Shown one piece after another: positions 16,704 to 26,400 of a DNA stretch of 64,000 nucleotides; the stretch's first letter is position 1, and the number at the start of each line of letters is the position of its first letter. This DNA is from an uncultured Prevotellaceae bacterium. GTDB lineage: Bacteria; Bacteroidota; Bacteroidia; Bacteroidales; Bacteroidaceae. The notes under the pieces are model-generated. The model made no database searches, was not told where the DNA came from, and worked only from the letters and a program-made list of their open reading frames with translations. The stretch lies in contig CACXIP010000027.1 of NCBI GenBank assembly GCA_902767775.1, positions 1 through 64,000 of the forward strand, read 5' to 3'. The position numbers were made by a program, and so were the translations under genes.

Positions 16704-17594
16704 ATGAAAGCATTTGTTTTTCCCGGACAGGGAGCACAGTTTGTAGGCATGGGAAAGGACCTCTATGAGACCAACGACCTCGCCAAGCAACTTTTTGAGA
16801 AGGCCAACGACATCCTTGGCTACAGAATCACCGACATCATGTTTGACGGCACCGACGAGGAACTCCGCCAGACCAAGGTGACACAACCCGCAGTGTTTCT
16901 CCACAGCGTCATCAGGGCATTGTGCCTCGGCGATGAATTCAAGCCCGCAATGACCGCAGGTCACTCACTGGGTGAGTTCTCTGCCCTTGTGGCAGCCGGC
17001 GCACTGAGTTTCGAGGACGGTCTGCGACTGGTCTACGCCCGTGCTATGGCGATGCAGAAAGCCTGTGAGGCAGCACCCTCTACCATGGCAGCCATCATCG
17101 GTATCGACGACGAGAAAGTGATAGAAATCTGCGCCGAGGTGAGCAAGGAAGACAAGGGTGTGGTCGTGGCAGCCAACTTCAACTGCCCGGGCCAGCTGGT
17201 CATCTCCGGCAATGTGGAGGCCATCAACGAGGCATGTGCCCGCATCAAGGCAGCCGGCGCCAAGCGTGCCCTCCCGCTGAAGGTGGGCGGTGCTTTCCAC
17301 TCACCGCTGATGCAGCCTGCCAAGGAAGAACTGCAGCAGGCCATTGAGAAGACAGAGGTGAAGACTCCTTCATGCCCGGTCTATCAGAACGTGGACGGCA
17401 AGCCCCATACCGACCCCGCTGAAATCAAGGCCAACCTCATCGCACAGCTCACCAGCAGCGTGAGATGGACACAGTGCGTGCAGAACATGATTGCCGACGG
17501 TGCCGACGACTTCACGGAGTGCGGTCCTGGAAAAGCGCTGCAGGGCATGATTTCGCGCATCAGCAAAGAGGTGACAATACAGGGCATCCAATAA
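16704..17594 (+). CDS. fabD: Malonyl-CoA:ACP transacylase
   Basis: The 296-residue protein opens MKAFVFPGQGAQFVGMGKDL and carries the nucleophile Ser in AGHSLGEFSAL (about residue 90) and the later His in GGAFHSPLM (about 199). It loads malonyl groups onto acyl carrier protein for fatty-acid synthesis in the cytoplasm. ATG 16704 is fixed by homology; an upstream in-frame start at 16584 lies inside the promoter cassette. The GH13 gene follows after 22 bp. Confidence 0.96.
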   Translation: MKAFVFPGQGAQFVGMGKDLYETNDLAKQLFEKANDILGYRITDIMFDGTDEELRQTKVTQPAVFLHSVIRALCLGDEFKPAMTAGHSLGEFSALVAAGALSFEDGLRLVYARAMAMQKACEAAPSTMAAIIGIDDEKVIEICAEVSKEDKGVVVAANFNCPGQLVISGNVEAINEACARIKAAGAKRALPLKVGGAFHSPLMQPAKEELQQAIEKTEVKTPSCPVYQNVDGKPHTDPAEIKANLIAQLTSSVRWTQCVQNMIADGADDFTECGPGKALQGMISRISKEVTIQGIQ

Positions 17595-17616
17595 AAAACA
17601 TCCAGGTGGAGGAATT

Positions 17617-19281
17617 ATGAGCGAGAAACCCGTCATATACCAGATTTTCACAAGACTCTTTGGCAACCGCCATGAGCATCCTGTCGTCAACGGAGGCATC
17701 GGTGAGAACGGATGCGGAAAGATGAACGACATCGATGGCGCCGTGCTTGCCCGTATCCGTCAGATGGGTGTCACCCATATCTGGCTGACGGGTGTCATAC
17801 GCCATGCCACTGCCACCGACTATTCGGAGGCTGGCATCCCAAGGCAGACGCCGATGGTGGTGAAGGGAAAGGCGGGCTCGCCATACGCCATCACCGACTA
17901 TTATGACGTGGACCCCGACCTGGCGGAGGACGTGGAGCGGAGGATGGATGAGTTCACCGCTCTCGTCGCCCGCATCCATCAGGCAGGGATGAAGGTGGTC
18001 ATCGACTTCGTGCCCAACCATGTGGCAAGGGAGTATCGCTCAGTGTGCAAGCCCGATAATGTGAGGGACCTGGGACAGGACGATGACACCTTCCTACATT
18101 TCTCCACCCGAAACAATTTCTACTATTGCTGGGGACATGACCTCGACGTGAGCCAGTTGCCTGACAACGACGGCCCCGCCTACCAAGAGCATCCCGCCAG
18201 GGCCACCGGCAACGACCAGTTTGGCTGGTGCCCGTGCGCCAACGACTGGTATGAGACGGTGAAACTCAACTACGGCATCGACTACTGCGATGCCGGGGGA
18301 AGGTCGGAGCACTTCCATCCCATACCCGACACATGGGGCAAGATGACCGACATCCTCCTGTTCTGGGCTGCCAAGGGCATCGACGCCTTCCGCTGCGACA
18401 TGGCGGAGATGGTGCCTGCCGCCTTCTGGCACTGGGCTACCGACAAGGTGAAGTTCGCCCACCAGAACGTGAGGTTCATTGGCGAGGTCTATGACCCTGC
18501 GCAATATAGAAACTACATCGCCGCTGGTTTTGACTACCTCTACGACAAGGTGGGGATGTATGACTGTCTGAGAGACGTCATCTGCGGCAGACGGCCCACA
18601 GCTGACATCACACGGCAGTGGCAGGTGAACGACGACATCCTCAGCCATATGCTCTATTTCCTCGAGAACCACGACGAGCAGCGTGTGGCAAGCGATTTCT
18701 TCGCTGCCGACGCACGCAAGGGCATCCCGGGAATGATGGTGTGCGCATGGCTCAACAGTTCGCCTGTGATGGTGTATGCCGGACAGGAGTTTGGCGAGCG
18801 CGGCATGGACCACGAGGGATTCAGCGGCTGCGACGGCAGGACCACTATCTTTGACTACTGGACGGTGGACACCCTCAGAAGAGGATATTATGACCGAAGG
18901 AGGCTGAGGAAGGCAGAGAAAGACCTTTGCGAGGCATATGCCAGGATGCTCAACCTTGCCAACAGCGAGGAAGCGCTCCGCGAGGGGGCGTTCTACGACC
19001 TGATGTACGTCAACCCGCAGTTGGCGGAGAGGCAGTTCGCCTTCCTCCGCAAGAGCGGCAACCAGTTGATGCTCGTTGTGGTGAACTTCGACGAGAGAGA
19101 GGCAGAATGTCAGGTGAGCATCCCCGAGCATGTGTTCGGGTGGTGGCAGTTGGCAGAAGGACTCTTCCCCGCCACCGACCTGCTCTCCGGGACAAAGAGC
19201 ATCGTGGAGCTGCGACCCAACCAGTCGGTCACTGTCAAGGTGCCGGCCTTGGGAGGCTGCCTTGTCAAAATCCAATTATGA
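17617..19281 (+). CDS. Cytoplasmic GH13 alpha-amylase-family enzyme
   Basis: The 554-residue protein has no signal peptide. GH13 regions are visible: VVIDFVPNHV (region I), GIDAFRCDMAEM with nucleophile D261 (II), RFIGEVYD with acid E290 (III) and FLENHDEQR with D353 (IV), followed by a C-terminal beta domain. It probably acts on intracellular alpha-glucan or malto-oligosaccharides; hydrolase versus transferase activity cannot be told. It starts 22 bp after fabD with GGAGG upstream, so co-transcription is likely although the pathways differ. Confidence 0.9.
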   Translation: MSEKPVIYQIFTRLFGNRHEHPVVNGGIGENGCGKMNDIDGAVLARIRQMGVTHIWLTGVIRHATATDYSEAGIPRQTPMVVKGKAGSPYAITDYYDVDPDLAEDVERRMDEFTALVARIHQAGMKVVIDFVPNHVAREYRSVCKPDNVRDLGQDDDTFLHFSTRNNFYYCWGHDLDVSQLPDNDGPAYQEHPARATGNDQFGWCPCANDWYETVKLNYGIDYCDAGGRSEHFHPIPDTWGKMTDILLFWAAKGIDAFRCDMAEMVPAAFWHWATDKVKFAHQNVRFIGEVYDPAQYRNYIAAGFDYLYDKVGMYDCLRDVICGRRPTADITRQWQVNDDILSHMLYFLENHDEQRVASDFFAADARKGIPGMMVCAWLNSSPVMVYAGQEFGERGMDHEGFSGCDGRTTIFDYWTVDTLRRGYYDRRRLRKAEKDLCEAYARMLNLANSEEALREGAFYDLMYVNPQLAERQFAFLRKSGNQLMLVVVNFDEREAECQVSIPEHVFGWWQLAEGLFPATDLLSGTKSIVELRPNQSVTVKVPALGGCLVKIQL

Positions 19282-19347
19282 TGCTTTAACTTCCTCAAGT
19301 TGGAAGAAGTTGAAGCATCATAATACAAGAATGTCTGTACTCAGTCT

Positions 19348-19371
19348 GTAGAGACGCAATATATTGCGTCT
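19348..19371 (+). repeat. REP palindrome with GTAG foot (copy 6)
   Basis: GTAG then AGACGCAATATATTGCGTCT, a perfect palindrome, preceded by TACAAGAATG and CTCAGTCT as at 45.7 kb. Confidence 0.85.
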
Positions 19372-19493
19372 TAAAGGCTATTTATGCTCAATTGCATGCT
19401 CAATTATATGTTTAATATCCACACGAATGACCATGAATAGCTCACGAATTTTTCATCAATTTTATTGTCCCGAATTAGCGAATTGAAGAATTT

Positions 19494-19642
19494 ACTCTGT
19501 CTCGGCATAAAAAAATGTGTAAGCACATTTTGTTCTGCTCTCGACTTTTCGTAACTTTGCCATAAATGGCGAAGTTAACTCTGTCTCGGCATAAAAAATG
19601 TGTAAGCACATTTTGTTCTGCTCTCGACTTTTCGTAACTTTG
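19494..19642 (+). promoter_or_regulatory. Tandem family B promoter cassettes (two copies) before hsdM
   Basis: ACTCTGTCTCGGCATAAAAA through GCACATTTTGTTCTGCTCTC and GACTTTTCG to TAACTTTG occurs at 19494-19559 and 19578-19642, period about 83 bp, nearly identical. Each has an inverted repeat AAAAATGTG-taag-CACATTTT and its own -7 box (19552-19559 and 19635-19642). The second box is 28 bp from the hsdM start. Confidence 0.85.
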
Positions 19643-19670
19643 TCCTGTCAACTTAAATCTTGGGGAAAAT

Positions 19671-21164
19671 ATGGTTACTGGCGAGATAAAAAACCGAATA
19701 GACAGCATATGGGACACCTTTTGGACTGGAGGCGTCACCAACTCCATCACCATCCTTGAACAGATGACATACCTGTTCTTCATGAAGATGCTCGATGACG
19801 CCCAGCGTACCAAGGAGGCTAATGCCAATGCCTTTGGCGTGGCTGTCAAAGACCCCACCTTCAAGCAGGGGTTGTGGCACAATCCAGAGACTGACAGGGA
19901 CGTGGACTACAACGACCTGCGTTGGAGCGTGTTCAAGAACAAAGACCCTGAGACCATGTTCCGTACTGTCAGCAAGGATGCCTTCATCTTCATCAAGACG
20001 CTCAACGAGGGTAAGGAATCGGCATACAGCCGCTTCATGGAGAATGCCACCTTCCTCATCCAGAGTCCACGCACACTGACAAAAATCGTGGAGGGGATTG
20101 ACCACCTCGACATGAACAACCGTGACACCATGGGCGACACCTACGAGTACATCCTTGGCAAAATGGCTGCGTCAGGCAACAACGGGCAGTTCCGCACCCC
20201 ACGGCATATCATCCGCATGATGGTGGAGATGATGCAACCCACCTTGAAGGACACCATCTGTGACCCCGCTATGGGCAGTGCTGGCTTCATCGTGGAGAGC
20301 GCCAAATACATCAAGGAGCACTATCAAAAGGAACTGTTGAAGCGTGAGAACGCTGACCACTATAAGAACGGCATGTTCCATGGTTTCGATACCGACTTCA
20401 CCATGCTGCGTATCGGTGCGATGAACCTCATGTTGCACGGCGCTGACAACCCCGACATCCAGTACCGTGACAGCCTTTCGACCGACAACGCTGACGCCGA
20501 CAGATACACCCTCTGTCTTGCCAATCCCCCATTCACAGGCAGCCTCGACTATGAGGCGGTGAGCAAGTCATTACTTGCCATCACCAAGACCAAGAAGACC
20601 GAACTGCTGTTCGTCAGCCTGTTCATACGTATGCTTCAGATGGGTGGCCGCTGTGCCAGCATCGTGCCCGACGGCGTGCTCTTCGGCAACAGTACGGCAC
20701 ACAAGGCATTGCGCAAAGAACTGATAGACAACCAACGGCTGCAAGCGGTTATCTCCATGCCCTCGGGTGTGTTCCAGCCATATTCGGGTGTCTCCACCGC
20801 TGTATTGGTTTTCACCAAGACCAACGCGGGCGGCACGGACAAGGTGTGGTTCTACGACATGAAAGCCGATGGCTACACCCTCGACCAGAAGCGGATGGAA
20901 TGCCAAGAGAACGACATCCCCGATGTCATTGCTCGCTTCAAGAACTTGGATGGTGAGGCTGGCCGCACACGTAAGGAGCAGTCATTCCTCGTCCCAGTCG
21001 ATGAAATCCGTGACAACGACTACGACCTCTCCATCAACAAATACAAGGAGGTGGAGCGTGTCAAAGTGGAATACGATGCCCCCGAAGTCATCTTCGACAG
21101 GATTGCTTCTCTGCAAGAGGAAATCAACAAGGCAATGCAAGAATTTAAGGAGAAGTATCTATGA
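19671..21164 (+). CDS. hsdM: Type I restriction-modification DNA methyltransferase subunit
   Basis: The 497-residue protein has the N-terminal HsdM helical domain and an N6-adenine methyltransferase domain with the SAM motif DPAMGSAGF (about 198-206) and catalytic NPPF (N285-F288). It methylates adenines in the target selected by HsdS and is part of the restriction complex. It overlaps hsdS by 4 bp (ATGA). Two tandem promoter cassettes lie just upstream, an unusual arrangement for an RM operon. Confidence 0.95.
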   Translation: MVTGEIKNRIDSIWDTFWTGGVTNSITILEQMTYLFFMKMLDDAQRTKEANANAFGVAVKDPTFKQGLWHNPETDRDVDYNDLRWSVFKNKDPETMFRTVSKDAFIFIKTLNEGKESAYSRFMENATFLIQSPRTLTKIVEGIDHLDMNNRDTMGDTYEYILGKMAASGNNGQFRTPRHIIRMMVEMMQPTLKDTICDPAMGSAGFIVESAKYIKEHYQKELLKRENADHYKNGMFHGFDTDFTMLRIGAMNLMLHGADNPDIQYRDSLSTDNADADRYTLCLANPPFTGSLDYEAVSKSLLAITKTKKTELLFVSLFIRMLQMGGRCASIVPDGVLFGNSTAHKALRKELIDNQRLQAVISMPSGVFQPYSGVSTAVLVFTKTNAGGTDKVWFYDMKADGYTLDQKRMECQENDIPDVIARFKNLDGEAGRTRKEQSFLVPVDEIRDNDYDLSINKYKEVERVKVEYDAPEVIFDRIASLQEEINKAMQEFKEKYL

Positions 21165-22261
21165 GAGAGGGATGGACATATAAGAAATTGGGGGAGATAT
21201 GTGAAATCATATGTGGGCAAGACTACAAAAAAGTAGAATCCCCTGATGGTAAATATCCTATCTATGGTACAGGTGGAATAATGGGCTATGCAAATGACTT
21301 CAAATGCCCTGCTTATAGCGTTATTGTTGGAAGAAAAGGAAATATAAATAATCCCATTTACGTTGAAGAGAATTTTTGGAATGTTGATACTGCATTTGGT
21401 ATTGTACCTTCAAAGGCATGCCTTGCTTCAAAATTCTTCTTTTATTTCTGCCAAAATTATGACTTTTCAAAGCATAATGTTGCTGTAACCATCCCAAGTT
21501 TACGAAGAATAGACCTTTTGAAAATCCCCATCCCTGTTCCACCCCTCTCAGAGCAGCAGCGTATCGTTAATGAACTTGACCTTCTGTCGAGCATCATCGA
21601 GAAGAAAAAGGCACAACTGAAAGAAAATGACGCCCTCGCCCAATCCATCTTCTATGATATGTTCGGCGACCCTGTGAAAGGAACGAAATTTAAAAGAAGT
21701 ACTATTGGATGTGTTATAACTAATATCAAATATGGAACAGGAACTCCTCCTACTTTTTCTGATACAGGTTATTGCTTTATTAGAGCCACAAACATTAAGA
21801 ATGGTCATATTGATAATAATGATATGCGATTCATTAATTCGAATGAGGCTTTAAAAATAGAAAAATGCAAACTGTCCCTTAACGATTTAATAATTGTAAG
21901 AAGTGGTGTCAACGCAGGGGATGCTTGCAATATTTCTTCTGATTATGTTGGTCATTACGCAGGATATGATATCATCATTACAGCAAATACAGATTTAATA
22001 GATACAATATTCCTCAATGGAATACTAAACAACGATAATTATGTTAAGATGGTTATTAAACCATTGACAAGACGTGCTGCGCAACCACATTTAAATGCTC
22101 AACAAGTTCAAGGAATGAATATCCCACTCCCCCCTCTCTCCCTCCAACATTCCTTTGCCTCAAAGATAGAAGCCATAGAGCGCCAAAAGGCTCTCATTCA
22201 GCAATCCATCATAGAGGCAGAGACTCTGTTCAACAGCCGTATGGACTATTGGTTTTCATAA
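21161..22261 (+). CDS. hsdS: Type I RM specificity subunit
   Basis: The 366-residue protein has two target-recognition domains, each followed by a conserved spacer helix: PIPVPPLSEQQRIVNELDLL (about 125-145) with a coiled-coil to FYDMFGDP, and IPLPPLSLQHSFASKIEAIE (about 322-342). It sets the DNA sequence recognised by the enzyme. The TRD coding parts (about 21170-21540 and 21680-22130) are much more AT-rich than hsdM and hsdR, as expected for exchanged recognition modules. The gene is intact. Confidence 0.94.
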   Translation: MREGWTYKKLGEICEIICGQDYKKVESPDGKYPIYGTGGIMGYANDFKCPAYSVIVGRKGNINNPIYVEENFWNVDTAFGIVPSKACLASKFFFYFCQNYDFSKHNVAVTIPSLRRIDLLKIPIPVPPLSEQQRIVNELDLLSSIIEKKKAQLKENDALAQSIFYDMFGDPVKGTKFKRSTIGCVITNIKYGTGTPPTFSDTGYCFIRATNIKNGHIDNNDMRFINSNEALKIEKCKLSLNDLIIVRSGVNAGDACNISSDYVGHYAGYDIIITANTDLIDTIFLNGILNNDNYVKMVIKPLTRRAAQPHLNAQQVQGMNIPLPPLSLQHSFASKIEAIERQKALIQQSIIEAETLFNSRMDYWFS

Positions 22262-22284
22262 AGGTGGTGGGGAAAGCAATACCA

Positions 22285-23430
22285 ATGGTGAAGAGAAAAA
22301 GCGTAACGACCGTGACAGAAGAGAAGCGAATAGCAAGACTGAAATTTGCCGGAGCGAAAAAGGCTTCGATGAAACGCCGTGATGCCCATCACGACTACAC
22401 GGAACGGCGTATGTATATGGTTACGCTGGAAGTGGAGGGGCGTCGCCCCGTCTTCGGTCACCTTGTCGGCGATGCCTTTGCCGAGCGAGGCAGCCTTCAC
22501 GAACCGCGAATCGAACTGTCGGAATTGGGCAAGGCCGTGCAGAGCGAATGGCTGGGCATTCATCGCCATTACCCGCAAATCGAGGTGAAGGCCGTTCAAA
22601 TGATGCCCGACCACATGCATGGCATTCTCTTTGTAAGGGAGAAACTGCCCGTGCACATGGGGCAAGTCATCTCGGGCTTTAAAGCTGGGTGCCGCAAAGC
22701 ACAGCGGGCCTTGGCGGCTGCGGCGGCTGCCAAGCGGGCTGAGGGGACTGCGACGAAGCCGCAGTTTACGGAGAAGGGCGAGACACAGAAGGGCGAGATG
22801 CAAAAAAGCGCACCACAGAAGGACGCACCGGCTTCTCAGTACATGACGGCTTCGCCGTCGTCAGCACCAGCCCCCGTCCCCCAGCTCTTTGCAAGGGGCT
22901 ATAACGACTTGATCCTTCGCACTTATGATGAGCTGTCTGTTTGGCAGAACTACCTTCGTGACAACCCTCGTCGCCTGATGATGAAACGGGCCCGCCCTGA
23001 CTGGCTGAGGCCTTTCTTTGGCCTGCGCATAGGCTCCCATAGTTATAGCGGCATAGGCAACTGCAGTCTGCTCGCCGCTCCCAAGCGGATTGCCGTGCGT
23101 GTGTCAAGGCGAAGAAAAGACAGCGAGATAGACGAAGAGATTGCCCGTTATCTGGATGATGCCAAACAAGGCGCCGTTCTCGTCTCGCCTTCCATCTCTC
23201 CTGGAGAGAAAAGGGTGATGCGGGCTGCCTTCGATGCAGGATTGCCCATCATAGTCATCATGGAAAACGGCTTCACATCGATGTCCAAACCTCATGGAGA
23301 GCAGTTTGATGCCTGTGCAAGAGGTCTGTTGCTGATGCTTTCTCCGTGGGAGCACCATAATGAGAAAAAGAAAATCACCGCAGAACAATGCCAGCAGTTG
23401 AACCTGATGGCATTGGAAATATGTCGATAA
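22285..23430 (+). CDS. REP-associated tyrosine transposase (RAYT/Y1) with extra C-terminal domain, inside RM operon
   Basis: The 381-residue protein has a Y1/HUH transposase domain: HUH motif PDHMHGILFV (H110, H112) and the RAYT-type tyrosine motif NYLRDNPRR (Y223). An Ala/Lys/Pro-rich linker (about 148-205) splits the two. Residues about 245-381 form a second domain, with GAVLVSPSISPGEK, GLPIIVIMENGF and a long terminal helix, that looks Rossmann-like (DprA/SLOG-like by pattern; not proven). It sits 23 bp after hsdS and 7 bp before hsdR on the same strand. A longer start at 22249 overlaps hsdS; 22285 has AAGGTGGTGGGG upstream. Transposition of the REPs in this window is an inference. Confidence 0.82.
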   Translation: MVKRKSVTTVTEEKRIARLKFAGAKKASMKRRDAHHDYTERRMYMVTLEVEGRRPVFGHLVGDAFAERGSLHEPRIELSELGKAVQSEWLGIHRHYPQIEVKAVQMMPDHMHGILFVREKLPVHMGQVISGFKAGCRKAQRALAAAAAAKRAEGTATKPQFTEKGETQKGEMQKSAPQKDAPASQYMTASPSSAPAPVPQLFARGYNDLILRTYDELSVWQNYLRDNPRRLMMKRARPDWLRPFFGLRIGSHSYSGIGNCSLLAAPKRIAVRVSRRRKDSEIDEEIARYLDDAKQGAVLVSPSISPGEKRVMRAAFDAGLPIIVIMENGFTSMSKPHGEQFDACARGLLLMLSPWEHHNEKKKITAEQCQQLNLMALEICR

Positions 23431-23437
23431 CAACAAT

Positions 23438-26400
23438 ATGACGATGAGAAACTTCGACTACCTCCAAGACTTGGGTCTTGACGACCTCCATCAGTACTGT
23501 GCTGCCGCTGAGGAGTTGCAGTCCAGCAACCCCGACCTCAGTGCCATCAGCGCACGGAAGGCACTGGAGTATGTCGTAAGGTCACTCTATATGATGAAGA
23601 ACATCGAGATACCCGAGAGGGCATCCCTGTTCGAGTTGGTTGACGGCGAACCCTTCCGTGAGTTCATCGGCGATGAGCGAGTGATGATGGCGGTGCATTA
23701 CGTCCGCAAGGTGGGCAACGACGGCGCCCATGACAACAAGGTGACCAAGCGGGAGGCTTTCTTCTGCCTCCTCAATATATATAATGTGGTAGCCGCCATT
23801 CTCCACAAACTGACACTCATCAAAGAGGTCGTACCCTTTGACGAGAAACTGCTCCCCAAGAAACCACAGGCTCCAAGTCTGACACCAACCACGGTAGTCA
23901 TCACACCACAGTCAACCATTGTACAGGCAGCCGACAAAAAGGCGGTGGAAGACAAGACTCCAGTGGAGGAAGTGGTGTCGCCTGACATCACAGAGGCTGA
24001 GACCCGCAAACTGTACATCGACCTCATGCTGAAAGAGGCAGGGTGGGATGTGCTTGACACCGAGGGCGCAATCCAGCCCTCAAAAGCCTGTATAGAGGTG
24101 GAGGTGCAGGGAATGCCCAACAGTGGGGGCGTAGGCTATTGCGACTATGTGCTCTTTGGCAGCAACGGTCTGCCTCTTGCCGTTGTGGAAGCCAAGCGGT
24201 CGAGCGTGTCGCCCGTCAAGGGCAAGCACCAAGCCGAACTGTATGCCGACTGCTTGGAGAAGAGATATGGGGTGAGACCTGTCATCTACTACACCAACGG
24301 CTTTGAGACCCACATCATCGATGGCTTGGGCTATCCACCACGGCGATTGTATGCCTTCCACACCGAGAGCGACCTCGAACTGCTGCTGCAGAAGCGGAGG
24401 CGTCATGACATCACGGACTTCAGCGTGAAGGACAACATCACCGACCGCCACTATCAGAAGATGGCGATTAAGGCTGTATGCGAGCATTTCAACACCAAGC
24501 ACCGCAGGGGACTGTTGGTGATGGCCACTGGAACAGGAAAAACCCGTGTCTCCATCTCGTTGGTCGACGTGCTCACCCGCAACGGATGGGTGAAGAACGT
24601 GCTGTTCCTTGCTGACCGCATACCATTGGTGTCACAGGCGCACAAGAACTTCGTCAAGTTGCTGCCGCACATGACCACCTCAATACTTAGCGAGGATAAA
24701 GACCCCGACACCACGGCACGCATCACGTTCTCGACCTATCAGACGATGATTAACTACATTGACACCGACGACAAAGCGTTCTCCGTGGGGCGGTTCGACT
24801 TAATCATCATCGACGAGGCTCACCGAAGCATCTTTGGCAAGTACTCCGCCATCTTCAACTACTTCGACAGCTTGTTGGTGGGACTGACCGCCACACCGAG
24901 GGATGAGGTAGACCGCAGCACCTACGAGACGTTCCAGATGGAGCAGGGGCAGCCCAACTATGCCTACGAGTTGGAGGATGCTGTGGCTGATGGCTATCTC
25001 GTCAACTACAAGGGCTTCCAGCGTGGCTCGCTGATACTGAAGGACGGCATAAAGTACAACAACCTCAGTGAGGAGGAGAGGGAGCAACTCGAGAAGGTGT
25101 GGGCATACGAGCAGGGCATGCAAGTCATCGAAGAAGTGGAGAACGAGAGCGTAGGTATGGTGGCAGACCCGCTCCCAGCCTATGGCAGTCAACGGGACAT
25201 CGACAGCCATGAGATTTTCACGTATATCTTCAACATCAACACCATCGACCATGTGCTTCAGGACTTGATGGAGAACGGACTGAAGGTGCAGAGCGGGGAA
25301 CGTATCGGTAAGACCATCATCTTCGCCTACAACCACCGCCACGCAGAGATGATAGTGGAGCGGTTCAACACCCTCTATCCCGAGTATGGTGCTGAGTTCT
25401 GCGCCCTTATCGACAACTATGTGACCTACTCCAAAGACCTCATCGACAAATTTGAGATACGTGATGGGAATCCGCAGATAGCCGTATCGGTGGACATGCT
25501 CGACACGGGCATCGACGTGCCCGACATACTGAATTTGGTGTTCTTCAAGGTGGTGAAGAGCAAAATCAAGTTCATGCAGATGATAGGGCGGGGCACACGT
25601 CTGTCGAAGGACATCTTCGGAGCGGGAAAGGACAAGGAGTTCTTCTATATCTTCGACTGGTGTCGTAACTTCGAGTACTTCGACCAGAATCCCGACGGCA
25701 GCAAAGGAACAACAGTCCAGTCGCTCACGGAGAAGATATTCTCGCTGAGGGCGAAGATAGCCTTCCACCTGCAGCACCAGCAGTACCAAGAGGATGCGTT
25801 CGCCAAAGGCTTGCACGATGAGATAAAGAGCGTCATGCGGGAACAGGTTGCCCTGCTGTCCGACAGCCACATCTCCGTAAGGGAAAATTGGGCGGATGTC
25901 AGCCACTTCAAGGAGGAGCAGTCATGGACATACCTGTCGGAAGTGGATGTGACCACCTTGACCACAGTCATCTCGCCCTTGCTCCCACGCAACACGTTGG
26001 ACGAGGGAGCGAAGAAGTTTGACGTACTGGTGCTTGCCATCGAGTTGTCGCTGATTGACGACGGTGAGACCAAGGCCGTAAATGCAGTCCGTTCAGTACA
26101 GAATATCGCCGAGAAACTGCAGGAGAAAGCCACGCTGCCACAGGTGCAGGAGAAAATGGACACCATCAAGGAGGTGCTCTCCGATGTGGCATGGCAGAAT
26201 GTGTCGCTGAATTGGCTGGAGAAGGTGCGGGAAGACCTCAGGGATTTGGTCAAGTTCCTCATGGGTTCGGGCAATCAGTCATTCACGGTCGATATCGAGG
26301 ATGTCATCACCGACGACGGAACGATAGACGGCATCCTGCCGAGGGTGTCCTACAAGCAGAGCGTACTGGAGTTCCTCGCCAATAACCGCCAACTCCCCGT

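Larger units (their letters stand above)
19282..19670. promoter_or_regulatory. Repeat-rich spacer and tandem promoters before hsdM
   Basis: From left to right: a short inverted repeat with a GH13-stop-proximal AACTTCCTCAAGTTGGAAGAAGTT, a REP palindrome (19348-19371), one copy of the CACACGAATG/CTCACGAATT/GTCCCGAATTAGCG repeat (19410-19492), then two tandem family B promoter cassettes. No gene is present. Confidence 0.8.

Noticed and set aside
18094-19275. 393-codon frame antisense to GH13
   Set aside because: Shadow frame; composition (His, Val, Leu rich) is typical of reverse-frame translation here.
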